Source of the DNA: Aggregatibacter kilianii
GTDB lineage: Bacteria > Pseudomonadota > Gammaproteobacteria > Enterobacterales > Pasteurellaceae
Assembly (NCBI RefSeq): GCF_003129965.1
Contig: NZ_NRCJ01000002.1
Location: 124,001-188,000, forward strand
Direction of reading: 5' to 3'
Length of the DNA stretch: 64,000 nt
In this document: piece by piece, positions 11,089 to 21,787 of the stretch
Position numbering within the stretch: position 1 is the stretch's first letter
Layout of the letters: each line of letters starts with the position of its first letter
Program-made: the position numbers and the translations under genes
The notes under the pieces: generated by a model
Databases searched by the model: none
What the model was told of the DNA's origin: nothing
The model's input: the letters and a program-made list of their open reading frames with translations, nothing else

Positions 11089-11165
11089 GTTTTTTGAACG
11101 TTGGCTATGCCAACGGCTCCGAAGGAGCGAGTAAATCACATAAGTGATTTATGAGTAATTTTTAA
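11089..11165. repeat. Run of short palindromes downstream of kdsC
   Basis: Three small hairpins in a row: TTGGCTATGCCAA, GCTCCGAAGGAGC and AAATCACATAAGTGATTT. They are bounded by AACGTTTT-like segments. They lie just beyond the kdsC stop and may act as its 3' end structure. The same modular style recurs between purE and purK. Confidence 0.6.
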
Positions 11166-11173
11166 AACGTTTT

Positions 11174-11728
11174 TCATTGCGCCATCTTCTTCACCGTTTT
11201 CAAAAATCCCTGCGCGGAGTTATAAATTGCCGCCTTACCTTGGGCGTTGAGAATCATGTCGGACATTTCACGAAAGGCGCCTTTACCGCCGCCTAACCCT
11301 AAGGTGTAATCGGCGCAGTCTTTGACGTATTCCGGTGCGTCGGCAACGGCGAAGGACACACCGCAAACGGCGAAGGCGGGGAGGTCAACGCTGTCGTCGC
11401 CGATGTAGGCGGTTTGTGCAGGTTCAATGCCCGCCTGAAGGCATAATTCCAAACAGGCGCTTTCTTTTTCCAGTTTACCTAAAAACGCTAATTTAATGCC
11501 TAAATCGGCAATGCGTTTGCGTAAAATTGCGGAATCGCGTCCTGATAATACGGCGACCTGAACGCCGGCTTCCATCAACATCCGAATGCCTAAACCGTCG
11601 CGCACATGAAAACTTTTGAGGGCTTCGCCGTTGGCGTCGTAATGCAATAAACCGTCCGTTAAAACACCGTCCACGTCGGTGATGACAAACTTCACCTGTT
11701 TTAATTTTTCCATTAATTCCGTTGTCAT
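11174..11728 (-). CDS. kdsC: 3-deoxy-D-manno-octulosonate 8-phosphate phosphatase
   Basis: HAD-family phosphatase releasing KDO from KDO 8-phosphate for lipooligosaccharide core. Motif I DVDGVLTDG has the catalytic Asp18 and Asp20; motif II is LSGRDS, and motif IV is YIGDDSVDLPAF. The glycine-rich GLGGGKGAFRE tail is typical. At 184 residues it is a compact, cap-less, tetrameric type. The start overlaps the kdsD stop (TAATG). Confidence 0.95.
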   Translation of the reverse strand: MTTELMEKLKQVKFVITDVDGVLTDGLLHYDANGEALKSFHVRDGLGIRMLMEAGVQVAVLSGRDSAILRKRIADLGIKLAFLGKLEKESACLELCLQAGIEPAQTAYIGDDSVDLPAFAVCGVSFAVADAPEYVKDCADYTLGLGGGKGAFREMSDMILNAQGKAAIYNSAQGFLKTVKKMAQ

Positions 11729-12663
11729 TAGCTTGAGAACTCCACTAAACCCACGACATTTTGTGCGTCATCCACCACAACCAAAGAATGAATTTTATGC
11801 GCTTTCATATAATTTTCCGCTTCGGAAAGGTAAGTGTCTTGATGAATGGTTTTCGGGTGGGATGTCATCAATTCCTGTGCGGTTTTATTTAAGGTGTTGG
11901 CACCGTTGGCTGTTAAAGCGCGACGAATGTCGCCGTCGGTGATAATGCCGCGTAATTGCTGTTGTTCCATCACCAACGCCACGCCCATTCTGCCTTCGTT
12001 CATGATGGTTAAGCAGTCGGTGAAGGTAGTATTTAAAGCTGCAACCGGCAAGCGGGTTTGCATTTGATCTTTCACGCGACACAACAAACGACGACCCAAA
12101 CTGCCGCCTGGATGAAATTTGGCGAAATCTTCCGGTTGGAAATCGCGGGCGCGCATTAAACACACGGCAAGCGCATCGCCTAACGCCATGGTGACAACTA
12201 CGGAAGTGGTCGGCGCCAAATTATTCGGGCAAACTTCCCGTTCTACGGTGATGTCCAACACATAATCCGCATGACGCGCCAAGGTAGAATTTTTATTGGA
12301 GGTGAGTGCGATGATTTTATTACCGAAGTTTTTCAAGCTTGGAATCAGTTTGTTGACATCGTCCGTTTCGCCGCTGTAAGAAATGAGCATGACCACATCA
12401 ATGGGTTTCAGCATCCCCAAATCGCCGTGAAAGGCTTCCGTCGGGTGTAAGAAGAAACTTGGCGTGCCGGTGGAGGCAAAGGTGGCGACCATTTTCTTGC
12501 CAACCAAGCCTGATTTGCCGATCCCGCCAATGACTAAGCGTCCCTTGCAGTTCAGAATCAAATCCACCACGTCGGCAAACGTGCCGTCCAATCTTTCTTT
12601 CAGCTGCCCGAGGGCGTTTTCTTCAACGCTCAGGGTCTCCCGGGCGATTTGTAAATAATCCAT
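11728..12663 (-). CDS. kdsD: D-arabinose 5-phosphate isomerase
   Basis: Converts ribulose 5-phosphate to arabinose 5-phosphate, the first step of KDO synthesis. A SIS sugar-isomerase domain (about residues 30-170; GGIGKSGLVGKK, ISYSGETDDV) is followed by two CBS motifs (about 200-311; RGIITDGDIRRAL and SLVVVDDAQNVVG). The 311-residue length fits. It heads a two-gene unit with kdsC; an uptake signal lies in the upstream gap. Confidence 0.95.
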   Translation of the reverse strand: MDYLQIARETLSVEENALGQLKERLDGTFADVVDLILNCKGRLVIGGIGKSGLVGKKMVATFASTGTPSFFLHPTEAFHGDLGMLKPIDVVMLISYSGETDDVNKLIPSLKNFGNKIIALTSNKNSTLARHADYVLDITVEREVCPNNLAPTTSVVVTMALGDALAVCLMRARDFQPEDFAKFHPGGSLGRRLLCRVKDQMQTRLPVAALNTTFTDCLTIMNEGRMGVALVMEQQQLRGIITDGDIRRALTANGANTLNKTAQELMTSHPKTIHQDTYLSEAENYMKAHKIHSLVVVDDAQNVVGLVEFSS

Positions 12664-12743
12664 TGAAGTTTCCTTGTGTTAGCGCAAAAAGTGCGGTCAT
12701 TTTCAGGCGTGTTTTTTCATGGCGCTCATTCTAGCCTAACTTT

Positions 12744-13526
12744 CTACTTAACACTATATTTCTTATACGCCACGTTTTTCACATCTTTGTTCATGCGAAT
12801 CATGGCGTTGGCGTACAAGCCGAGGGTTAAATTCATGGAATCCATCAAATCGGGGCTGAGGCGTTTGGCAACCCGTTCCAGATTTTTTTGTACGGCGATA
12901 TTAGGATTGATTTTATCGGCTAAGGTGTAGGAGCGAAATGCGCGGTAAAAATCCAACTGAAATTCGCAGATTTCCCCTTTCAGTTTGAGGGCTTCGCTGA
13001 TTTTTGAGAGGGCGTGCAGATGGCGTTGATGGCTATAAATATAGCTGTCCAACTCGCATTGATACCAAAGTAGGGCGTCGTAAGATTGGTCGATTTTTTC
13101 AAATAATTCGCGTAGCGGCGGGATAATATCGATTGCGCCGGTTTCTACCCAAGCGCGCAGAAAAGCCGTTCTGTCCTTCAATTTCCCTTCCTCGTTAATG
13201 GCAAATTCGCCATAAGGGAGCACCACAAAAAGTTGATGATCGCGCCATTTGAATTTTTTTTGACGACCGAATTCCGGTGTGACACAAAACTGCGTTTTCC
13301 CGCTTGGCATATCGATAAACATCAGCTTTCCGCTTTCTTGCTGACCTTTGCAGTTGCAAAATTGAATCAATAGTTTACCGTCAAAGTTTTTATACATGTA
13401 TTCAAAGGCGTTGAAAACGCGATGAAAAATAACCTCATTGCCCCGTTGATACGTCACGTCGGTTTTTTGTCGGTTGTAATGCGTATTCACCGTAAGGGTC
13501 GGTGTCATTGTCGTATTCGATTTCAT
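12744..13526 (-). CDS. Protein of unknown function
   Basis: An intact frame of 260 residues from MKSNTTMTPT; a longer frame to 13628 begins inside an uptake signal and is less likely. I do not recognise a family. It is soluble-looking, without signal peptide or membrane segment, and has an all-beta-looking first half and a helical second half rich in aromatic residues (YDALLWYQCELDSYIY). The ribosome site is weak (AAGC). It lies alone between kdsD and the RNase P RNA gene. Confidence 0.65.
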   Translation of the reverse strand: MKSNTTMTPTLTVNTHYNRQKTDVTYQRGNEVIFHRVFNAFEYMYKNFDGKLLIQFCNCKGQQESGKLMFIDMPSGKTQFCVTPEFGRQKKFKWRDHQLFVVLPYGEFAINEEGKLKDRTAFLRAWVETGAIDIIPPLRELFEKIDQSYDALLWYQCELDSYIYSHQRHLHALSKISEALKLKGEICEFQLDFYRAFRSYTLADKINPNIAVQKNLERVAKRLSPDLMDSMNLTLGLYANAMIRMNKDVKNVAYKKYSVK

Positions 13527-13703
13527 AGTTTGCTTATCAATATTCAATATCAGAGTTCCGCAGTAGGTTATACGCTTTAGCGCGCGGTAATTCAATATTT
13601 GCAGGCAAAAAGTGCGGTCATTTTTCACGAAATTTTTTAATGCGAAAAAACATTTAAGAAAACAACCGCACTTTTAACGCTATATTTCGCGCTGAATTTA
13701 TAC

Positions 13704-13709
13704 TATACT
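13704..13709 (+). promoter_or_regulatory. -10 element of rnpB
   Basis: TATACT lies 8 bases before the mapped RNA start; no good -35 is visible at 17 bases. Confidence 0.5.
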
Positions 13710-13717
13710 GCGCGTCT

Positions 13718-14100
<383 letters not shown>

Positions 14101-14272
14101 TATTTTCTTTTCAAAAAACATCGCTAAAACCAACCGCACTTTTCAGCGCAATTTCCAAGCAACATCACCGTTCTTTTTTATAAAATTCATCGGCATACTT
14201 GATTTTCCCGTTTTTATCGCCATTATAAGCAAGCGTATTTTCGTTATTATTTTATTTAGGGAGTTTTTGTCT

Positions 14273-15148
14273 ATGATGCGCATTTTACTTTTCTTAGCGA
14301 CCAACATGGCGGTTTTGTTGGTTTTTAATATCATTTTATCCTTAACCGGCATTCAAGCCCGTGATGCGTCAGGCTTAATGATTTTCGCGGCGTTATTCGG
14401 TTTCGCCGGTTCCATTATTTCCTTATTCATGTCCAAAACCATGGCGATTCGTGCTGTGGGTGCGGAAGTGATTCAACAACCGCGCAATGAAACGGAACGT
14501 TGGTTGATGGATACCGTGTATTCTCAAGCGGAACGTGCCGGTTTGCCGCGCCCTGAAGTGGCGATTTATCATTCTGCCGATGTGAACGCCTTTGCCACCG
14601 GCGCGAGTAAAAATAACTCCTTAGTCGCAGTGAGCACCGGGCTGTTAAATAAAATGACCCGTGGCGAAGCGGAAGCCGTATTAGCGCACGAAGTGAGCCA
14701 CATCAAAAACGGCGATATGGTCACCATGGCGTTATTGCAAGGCGTACTCAATACCTTCGTGATCTTCTTATCCCGTATAATCGCCAACGTCGTCGCCAAT
14801 TCCCGTAATCAAGGCAGCGAAAGCTCAAGCAATTCCGGCATTTATTTCCTGGTTTCCATGGTGTTGGAAGTGGTATTCGGTTTCTTAGCAAGCATCATCG
14901 CCATGTGGTTCTCCCGCCAGCGCGAATTCAGAGCGGATGCCGGTTCGGCAGAGTTGGTGGGCAAACAAAAAATGATTGATGCGTTAAAGCGCTTGCAAAG
15001 TTTGCATGAACCGCAGGAATTGGAAGGCTCCGCCTTAGCGGCATTTGCCATTAACGGTAAACGCGGCGGCGGTTTGAAAGAGTTATTTCTAAGCCACCCG
15101 CCGTTAGAAAAACGCATTGAAGCGTTACAACAATTACGTCAACTGTAA
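14273..15148 (+). CDS. htpX: Membrane zinc metalloprotease HtpX
   Basis: Inner-membrane M48 protease in quality control of membrane proteins. The start is [14 protein letters not shown], as in E. coli, with GGGAG 9 bases upstream, giving 291 residues. Two N-terminal membrane helices, the zinc motif HEVSH (about residue 140), two further helices ([13 protein letters not shown] and [18 protein letters not shown]) and the [10 protein letters not shown] glutamate motif follow in order. A strong terminator follows. Confidence 0.95.
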   Translation: MMRILLFLATNMAVLLVFNIILSLTGIQARDASGLMIFAALFGFAGSIISLFMSKTMAIRAVGAEVIQQPRNETERWLMDTVYSQAERAGLPRPEVAIYHSADVNAFATGASKNNSLVAVSTGLLNKMTRGEAEAVLAHEVSHIKNGDMVTMALLQGVLNTFVIFLSRIIANVVANSRNQGSESSSNSGIYFLVSMVLEVVFGFLASIIAMWFSRQREFRADAGSAELVGKQKMIDALKRLQSLHEPQELEGSALAAFAINGKRGGGLKELFLSHPPLEKRIEALQQLRQL

Positions 15149-15164
15149 AATTTGATTCCAATCT

Positions 15165-15194
15165 ATAGAGGCTTTTTTAAGCCTCTATTTTTTT
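15165..15194 (+). terminator. Terminator after htpX
   Basis: ATAGAGGCTT-TTTT-AAGCCTCTAT is a perfect 10-bp stem followed by a run of T. Confidence 0.92.
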
Positions 15195-15390
15195 GTCCAT
15201 AAGAAATGAGCTTAATAGATTCAGCACCAAAACTTCCTTCAATACCAAAAGTGCGGTCATTTTTTACGGTGTTTTTCATCCGCATTCTCTCCACATAACG
15301 ATTAATTTGCTAGAAACCTGATAAATCGCGTGATTTTCTAAGCAGTTAATATTATCATTGCAGGCATTTTTTCAGATAAATCGAACATGA

Positions 15391-16392
<1,002 letters not shown>

Positions 16393-16411
16393 TTTTGAGT
16401 GAGAGATAGGT

Positions 16412-18802
16412 ATGAAATTTAGTGAACAATGGGTACGCGAATGGGTTAATCCGGCAATTTCCACGGAACAACTTTGCGACCAAATTACGATGTTAGGTTT
16501 GGAAGTTGACGGTGTGGAAAACGTTGCCGGCGATTTCAGCGGCGTTGTTGTTGGCGAAGTGGTGGAATGCGCGCAACATCCCGATGCGGATAAATTACGT
16601 GTCACCAAAGTCAATGTGGGCGGCGAGCGTTTATTGGACATCGTATGCGGCGCACCGAATTGCCGTCAAGGCTTGAAAGTGGCTTGTGCCGTGGAAGGCG
16701 CAGTATTACCGGGCGATTTTAAAATCAAGAAAACCAAATTACGCGGACAACCTTCCGAAGGCATGCTTTGCTCATTTAGTGAGTTGGGCATTTCTGACGA
16801 CCACAACGGCATTATCGAATTACCGCAAGATGCGCCGATTGGTGTGAACTTGCGTGATTATTTGAAATTAGACGACAACGCCGTTGAAATCAGTTTGACG
16901 CCGAACCGCGCCGATTGTTTAAGCATTGCCGGCGTGGCGCGCGAATTGGCGGTAGTAAACAAACTCCACGAAAATCCACCGCACTTTGATACGGTTCAAC
17001 CGACCATCAGTGATAAAGTGCAAATTGAGGTATCGGCGCCTGAAGCCTGTCCGCGTTATTTATTGCGTGTGGTAAAAAATGTGAATGTCAAAGCTCAATC
17101 ACCGATGTGGATGCAGGAAAAATTACGCCGTTGCGGCATTCGTTCCATTGACCCGATTGTAGATGTGACGAACTACGTGTTACTTGAATTAGGTCAACCG
17201 ATGCACGCTTTCGATATGGCGAAAGTCGCGCAGCCTGTTCAGGTGCGTATGGCGAAAGAAAATGAAGAATTGGTGTTATTGGACGGCACAACGGCGAAAC
17301 TGCAGCCGAACACTTTAGTTATTGCCGATCAAAACGGCGCATTGGCAATGGCGGGCATTTTCGGTGGCGAAGCAAGTGGTGTGAATGCAGAAAGCACAAA
17401 AGACGTGATTTTAGAAGCCGCATTCTTTGCACCGTTAGCGATTACCGGTCGCGCCCGTCAATATGGTTTGCACACTGATTCCTCCCACCGTTTTGAACGT
17501 GGTGTGGATTTTGAATTGCCACGTAAAGCGATGGAAAGAGCAACCGCACTTTTACTCGACATCTGCGGCGGTGAGGCCGGTGAAATCTGTGAAGTGGCTC
17601 ATGCACAATATTTACCGAAACGCGAGCAAGTAACATTACAACGTCACAAATTAGATGCGTTACTCGGACATCATATTGATACCGAAACCGTCACAGATAT
17701 CTTACGACGTCTTGGCTTACAGGTTTCTTATGCTAACGACACTTGGACGGCAATTGCGCCATCTTGGCGTTTCGATATTGAAATCGCTGAAGATTTGATT
17801 GAAGAAATCGCCCGTATTTACGGCTATAACAGCATTCCGAATAATGCACCGCTGGCGCATTTACGTATGCGCGAACATAAAGAAGCGGATATTGAACTAT
17901 CTCGCATTAAATCCGCTCTAACCAGTTGTGACTTTTATGAAGCCATTACTTATAGCTTCGTTGATCCTAAAGTACAAAGTCTGTTGCATCCTGAAATTAA
18001 ACCGATGGTGTTACCGAATCCGATTTCCGTTGAAATGTCTGCAATGCGGGTTTCCTTATTAACCGGGTTATTGGGTGCGGTGATTTATAACCAAAATCGC
18101 CAACAAAATCGCGTTCGCTTGTTTGAACACGGGTTACGCTTTATTCCGGATGAAAATGCCGAATTCGGCGTGCGTCAGGAGCAGGTGTTTGCCGCCGTGA
18201 TGACGGGTTCCAAAGCAAACGAGCAGTGGAGCGAAAAAGCGGTTCCGGCAGATTTTTATGATCTGAAAGGTTACATTGAAAACTTACTTTCGTTAAGTTC
18301 TGCTGGAAATCGAGCAAAATTTGTAGCAAAATCATACACAGCATTGCATCCGGGTCAATCTGCGGCAATTATGTTGGACGGTGAAGAAATCGGATTTATC
18401 GGTCAGCTTCATCCGACCATCGCGCAAAAAATTGGTCTTACCGGAAAGGCATTTGTATGTGAAATTTCGGTTGCACATATTTCTCATCGAGAAGTCGCCC
18501 GTGCGAAAGAAATTTCCCGTTTCCCGGCTAACCGTCGCGATTTAGCGGTTGTGGTTGCGGATAATGTCCCTGCAAATGATGTGTTGGAAGCGTGTCGGGT
18601 GGCAGGAGGAGACAAACTCACCCAAATCAATTTATTTGATGTTTACCACGGAACCGGTGTTGCTACAGGCCATAAGAGCTTAGCGATCAGCTTAGTAATT
18701 CAAGATAATGAAAAAACCCTTGAAGAAGATGAAATCAACGCGGTAATTTCAACGGTATTATCTGAGTTAAAACAACGTTTTAATGCTTACTTGAGAGATT
18801 AA
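16412..18802 (+). CDS. pheT: Phenylalanine-tRNA ligase beta subunit
   Basis: Structural and editing subunit of PheRS. The 796 residues show the N-terminal tRNA-binding fold ([20 protein letters not shown]), the B3/B4 editing domain ([39 protein letters not shown]), the catalytic-like core ([25 protein letters not shown]) and the C-terminal ferredoxin-anticodon domain ([14 protein letters not shown]). Located in the pheST-ihfA operon as in E. coli. Confidence 0.97.
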   Translation: MKFSEQWVREWVNPAISTEQLCDQITMLGLEVDGVENVAGDFSGVVVGEVVECAQHPDADKLRVTKVNVGGERLLDIVCGAPNCRQGLKVACAVEGAVLPGDFKIKKTKLRGQPSEGMLCSFSELGISDDHNGIIELPQDAPIGVNLRDYLKLDDNAVEISLTPNRADCLSIAGVARELAVVNKLHENPPHFDTVQPTISDKVQIEVSAPEACPRYLLRVVKNVNVKAQSPMWMQEKLRRCGIRSIDPIVDVTNYVLLELGQPMHAFDMAKVAQPVQVRMAKENEELVLLDGTTAKLQPNTLVIADQNGALAMAGIFGGEASGVNAESTKDVILEAAFFAPLAITGRARQYGLHTDSSHRFERGVDFELPRKAMERATALLLDICGGEAGEICEVAHAQYLPKREQVTLQRHKLDALLGHHIDTETVTDILRRLGLQVSYANDTWTAIAPSWRFDIEIAEDLIEEIARIYGYNSIPNNAPLAHLRMREHKEADIELSRIKSALTSCDFYEAITYSFVDPKVQSLLHPEIKPMVLPNPISVEMSAMRVSLLTGLLGAVIYNQNRQQNRVRLFEHGLRFIPDENAEFGVRQEQVFAAVMTGSKANEQWSEKAVPADFYDLKGYIENLLSLSSAGNRAKFVAKSYTALHPGQSAAIMLDGEEIGFIGQLHPTIAQKIGLTGKAFVCEISVAHISHREVARAKEISRFPANRRDLAVVVADNVPANDVLEACRVAGGDKLTQINLFDVYHGTGVATGHKSLAISLVIQDNEKTLEEDEINAVISTVLSELKQRFNAYLRD

Positions 18803-18805
18803 ACT

Positions 18806-19102
18806 ATGACATTAACTAAAGTAGAACTCGCCGAAAATCTTATTGAGAAATTCCATCTCAGTAAACGTGAAGCAAAGGATTTGGTCGAAAGCTTTTTTGA
18901 AGAAATCCGTGTTGCTTTGGAAACAGGAAATGACGTGAAATTATCCGGTTTTGGTAATTTTGAATTACGCGATAAAGCGTCCCGTCCGGGCAGAAATCCG
19001 AAAACCGGCGAAAGCGTACCGGTTTCCGCCCGTCGCGTGGTGGTGTTCAAGCCGGGACAAAAATTACGCAATCGGGTTGAAAAGGTTAAACCGAAAGCGT
19101 AA
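18806..19102 (+). CDS. ihfA: Integration host factor alpha subunit
   Basis: DNA-bending nucleoid protein forming IHF with IhfB. All 98 residues align with the family: [32 protein letters not shown] and the beta-arm [14 protein letters not shown] with its intercalating proline. It begins 3 bases after pheT and ends in a terminator. Confidence 0.97.
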   Translation: MTLTKVELAENLIEKFHLSKREAKDLVESFFEEIRVALETGNDVKLSGFGNFELRDKASRPGRNPKTGESVPVSARRVVVFKPGQKLRNRVEKVKPKA

Positions 19103-19109
19103 CTCAATT

Positions 19110-19142
19110 AGCTACCGCAGTGTTTTGTCGGTAGCTTTTTAT
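19110..19142 (+). terminator. Terminator after ihfA
   Basis: AGCTACCG pairs with CGGTAGCT around an 11-base loop, followed by TTTTATT. It closes the pheST-ihfA operon. Confidence 0.85.
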
Positions 19143-19154
19143 TATGGATGATTT

Positions 19155-19643
19155 ATGCGTATTTCTTTGAAATCTTTAGTGATCTGTGTTGGCGTTTTCA
19201 CATTGGCAGCCTGTTCCGGCGGAACTTATAAATCCTCGCGGATTAATTATAAAGGTCAAATTAACGATCCCATTATGGCGATTGCGTTATTAAGCGAGCA
19301 GCAATATGAATGGGCTGGCACGCCTTATCGTATCGGCGGACAAAGCCGTAGCGGGGTGGATTGTTCGGGCTTCGTGCAAACCACGTTCTTTGATCGTTTC
19401 GGCATTAAATTGCCGCGTCAAACCAAAGATCAGGCAAATTACGGTCAATATATCGAAAAAGGCGATATTCAAACCGGTGATTTGGTGTTCTTTAAAACCG
19501 GTCGCGGTCCACACGGTTATCATGTGGGGATTTATGTGAAAGAAGATAAATTCCTGCACGCGTCAACCAAAGGCGGTGTGATTTATTCTTCCTTGAATAG
19601 CGACTATTGGCGCAAAGTCTATTGGCAGGCGAGACGAATCTAG
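19155..19643 (+). CDS. nlpC: NlpC/P60 peptidoglycan hydrolase lipoprotein
   Basis: Secreted cysteine endopeptidase cutting D-Glu-mDAP cross-bridge stems. The signal peptide ends in the lipobox LAAC (Cys about residue 20). Catalytic Cys is in GVDCSGFVQT, His in HVGIYV and the third polar residue in LHAST. The 162-residue length and the closing WQARRI match E. coli NlpC. It has its own terminator downstream. Confidence 0.92.
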   Translation: MRISLKSLVICVGVFTLAACSGGTYKSSRINYKGQINDPIMAIALLSEQQYEWAGTPYRIGGQSRSGVDCSGFVQTTFFDRFGIKLPRQTKDQANYGQYIEKGDIQTGDLVFFKTGRGPHGYHVGIYVKEDKFLHASTKGGVIYSSLNSDYWRKVYWQARRI

Positions 19644-19663
19644 TCCTGTATAAATTCTCTATC

Positions 19664-19694
19664 AAAAAATCGTGGTGTAATACCGCGATTTTTT
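19664..19694 (+). terminator. Terminator after nlpC
   Basis: AAAAAATCGTGGT pairs with ACCGCGATTTTTT (one G-U pair) around GTAAT, giving a stem with its own T-run. Confidence 0.85.
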
Positions 19695-19845
19695 GTTTTG
19701 ATAGTTTAAAAAGTGCGGTGCTTTTTGGCGGCGTTTTATTAATTATTAACCATCAGTAAATACATCTATTCTAAAACCACTCTTTATTTCCAAATAAATA
19801 ACATCATAATACTCCCACCAAATTAATTTTTTAGGAGAGAATGTT

Positions 19846-20652
19846 ATGAATAATAAAATGCCTGCATTGTTTGTAGGACACGGTAGCCCAATGAATGCGC
19901 TTGATGCACAGAATCCGTTTAACCAAAATTTTGCCCATGTCACCGCAAGTTTTGCCAAACCAAAAGCCATTTTATGTATTTCCGCCCATTGGTACGGCAA
20001 AGGATTGCACATCATGAGCCACCCGAATCCGCCGATGATTTATGACTTTTACGGATTCCCGGAAGCCTTGAGCCAAGTGGACTATCCTGCGCCAGGCAGT
20101 GCCGAACTGGTAACACAGGTGCAAGAATTGCTGAAAGATGAGGCGTTACAGTTAGATCCGGAACGCGGTTTTGACCACGGTGCTTGGGCGGTGTTGAAGC
20201 ATTTATATCCGGCAGCCGATATACCTGTGGTGCAACTGAGTTTAGACGCTACGAAATCGCCACAATGGCATGTTGAACTCGCCAAAAAATTAGCCCCGTT
20301 ACGGGAGCAGGGCGTGCTGATTTTAGGTAGCGGCGACATCGTGCATAATTTGCGTGCCATGAGTCGTGAACATGTCGATGAAATCGGCGCCGGTTATGAT
20401 TGGGCATTTGCTTTCCGCGATCAAATTAACCAGGCAATTGCCGAAAATAATTTGAACGCCTTGGTTCATTTTGAACAATTCGGCGAGGCGGCGCAGTTAT
20501 CCGTACCGACACCGGAGCATTATTTGCCGCTGTTATATGTGATGGCGATGCGGGAGGAGACCGATGATGTCACGATTTTTAATGATGTGCTGGTGGGCGG
20601 TTCGATTAGTATGACGTCCGTATTAGTGGGAGAAACATCGTTAAATTCATGA
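19846..20652 (+). CDS. ygiD: LigB-type extradiol dioxygenase, YgiD family
   Basis: Class III extradiol ring-cleaving dioxygenase related to DOPA 4,5-dioxygenase. Metal-site histidines are visible in FVGHGSPMN (His12), SAHWYGKG (about 47) and FDHGAWAVL (about 118); GSGDIVHNL and the C-terminal H of PTPEHYLPLL (about 224) complete the family pattern. It has 268 residues and a good AGGAG site. Its natural substrate here is unknown; the family name comes from homology. Confidence 0.85.
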   Translation: MNNKMPALFVGHGSPMNALDAQNPFNQNFAHVTASFAKPKAILCISAHWYGKGLHIMSHPNPPMIYDFYGFPEALSQVDYPAPGSAELVTQVQELLKDEALQLDPERGFDHGAWAVLKHLYPAADIPVVQLSLDATKSPQWHVELAKKLAPLREQGVLILGSGDIVHNLRAMSREHVDEIGAGYDWAFAFRDQINQAIAENNLNALVHFEQFGEAAQLSVPTPEHYLPLLYVMAMREETDDVTIFNDVLVGGSISMTSVLVGETSLNS

Positions 20653-20658
20653 TTTGCA

Positions 20659-20681
20659 GGGGCGGGCACAGAATCCGCCCC
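20659..20681. repeat. Dispersed GC-rich inverted repeat, copy 2
   Basis: A 23-base element starting GGGGCGGGCACAG and ending ATCCGCCCC, between convergent ygiD-like and ttcA. It is the reverse-oriented relative of 11030-11052. Confidence 0.7.
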
Positions 20682-20718
20682 AAGGAAAGAAAAGTGCGGT
20701 GGTTTTTCCCAACGTTTT

Positions 20719-21651
20719 TTACTTCACCTCTTTAAACGCAATCATTTCATGTTCGCTGAAATCAGCCTGATCTTCATCATCAAATTGCATCGGTGTGATG
20801 TTTTCTTCATCGAATGCCGTATCGCCTTCCACGCCCTCAAGGGTTTGCCCGTGCTTAATGCCTTTGAAATCAAACAGTTTCGGGTCGCATAAATGGGAAA
20901 GGGTAATGTTTTGCATGGCGCTGAACATGGTTTCCAAACGCCCCGGATATTGGCGATCCCAGGTATTCAACATATCTTTCACCACTTGGCGTTGCAAATT
21001 CGGTTGCGAGCCGCACAGATTACAAGGAATAATCGGGAATTGTTTCGCCACGGCGTATTTTTCGATGTCCTTTTCTTTGCAATATGCCAGCGGGCGAATG
21101 ACGATTTGTTTGCTGTCATCGGAAATCAGTTTCGGTGGCATGGATTTCAATTTTCCGCCGTAGAACATATTGAGAAAGAGGGTGGCGAGCATGTCGTCAC
21201 GATGGTGTCCCAAGGCGATTTTGGTGGCGCCGAGTTCCGTTGCGGTGCGGTATAAAATGCCGCGACGCAAGCGGGAGCAAAGGGAGCAGGTGGTTTTGCC
21301 TTTCGGAATTTTTTCTTTCACGATGCCGTAAGTGTTTTCTTCCACGATTTTGTAATCCACACCGATACTTTGCAAATATTCAGGCAAAATGTGCTCCGGA
21401 AATCCCGGTTGTTTTTGGTCTAAATTCACCGCCACAATGTCGAAATTCACCGGCGCATTTTGTTGTAAATTTAGCAGAATATCCAACAAGGTATAGCTGT
21501 CTTTCCCACCGGAAAGGCACACCATCACCTTGTCGCCTTCTTCAATCATATTGAAATCGGCAATAGCATTGCCCACGTTGCGGCGTAGGCGTTTTTGTAA
21601 TTTGTTGAAATTGTAGCTTTGTTTCTTTTCGGTTTGCGTTGTCGTCATCAT
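20719..21651 (-). CDS. ttcA: tRNA 2-thiocytidine(32) synthetase
   Basis: ATP-dependent tRNA thiolase that modifies C32. The PP-loop SGGKDS is at residues 47-52; the cluster/catalytic cysteines are in [12 protein letters not shown] and PCNLCGSQ. Closely follows E. coli TtcA over the whole length, with a divergent acidic C-terminus. Convergent with ygiD. The first two codons are both ATG. Confidence 0.95.
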   Translation of the reverse strand: MMTTTQTEKKQSYNFNKLQKRLRRNVGNAIADFNMIEEGDKVMVCLSGGKDSYTLLDILLNLQQNAPVNFDIVAVNLDQKQPGFPEHILPEYLQSIGVDYKIVEENTYGIVKEKIPKGKTTCSLCSRLRRGILYRTATELGATKIALGHHRDDMLATLFLNMFYGGKLKSMPPKLISDDSKQIVIRPLAYCKEKDIEKYAVAKQFPIIPCNLCGSQPNLQRQVVKDMLNTWDRQYPGRLETMFSAMQNITLSHLCDPKLFDFKGIKHGQTLEGVEGDTAFDEENITPMQFDDEDQADFSEHEMIAFKEVK

Positions 21652-21683
21652 TGATTTGTATCGGGTTGCTTAAAAAACGGCTA

Positions 21684-21713
21684 ATTATATATGAGCCGAT
21701 AGGGTTTGTGTAA
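21684..21713 (-). promoter_or_regulatory. Likely ttcA promoter
   Basis: On the minus strand, -35 TTACAC (21713-21708) and -10 TATAAT (21689-21684) are separated by 18 bases, 32 bases upstream of ttcA. Confidence 0.6.
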
Positions 21714-21724
21714 TTTTCTTGTTA

Positions 21725-21762
21725 CGCAAAAAAGAATCGAGCCCCGAGAAATACAGGGCTCA
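21725..21762 (-). terminator. Terminator of the TonB-receptor operon
   Basis: On the minus strand GAGCCCTG pairs with CGGGGCTC around TATTTCT (one wobble pair), followed by GATTCTTTTTTG. It lies 26 bases after the receptor stop. Confidence 0.85.
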
Positions 21763-21787
21763 ATAATTAATGCCGTTAATAAAGAGA

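Noticed and set aside
10920-11173. Trp attenuator or leader peptide upstream of trpE
   Set aside because: The promoter lies within about 65 bases of the start and no short frame with paired Trp codons exists; hairpins here are intergenic repeats.
15208-15300. A 30-codon frame ending RSFFTVFFIRILST before pheS, looking like a Phe-rich pheM leader peptide
   Set aside because: The Phe codons come from the T-rich flanks of a DNA uptake signal, there is no ribosome site and no clear terminator between it and pheS.
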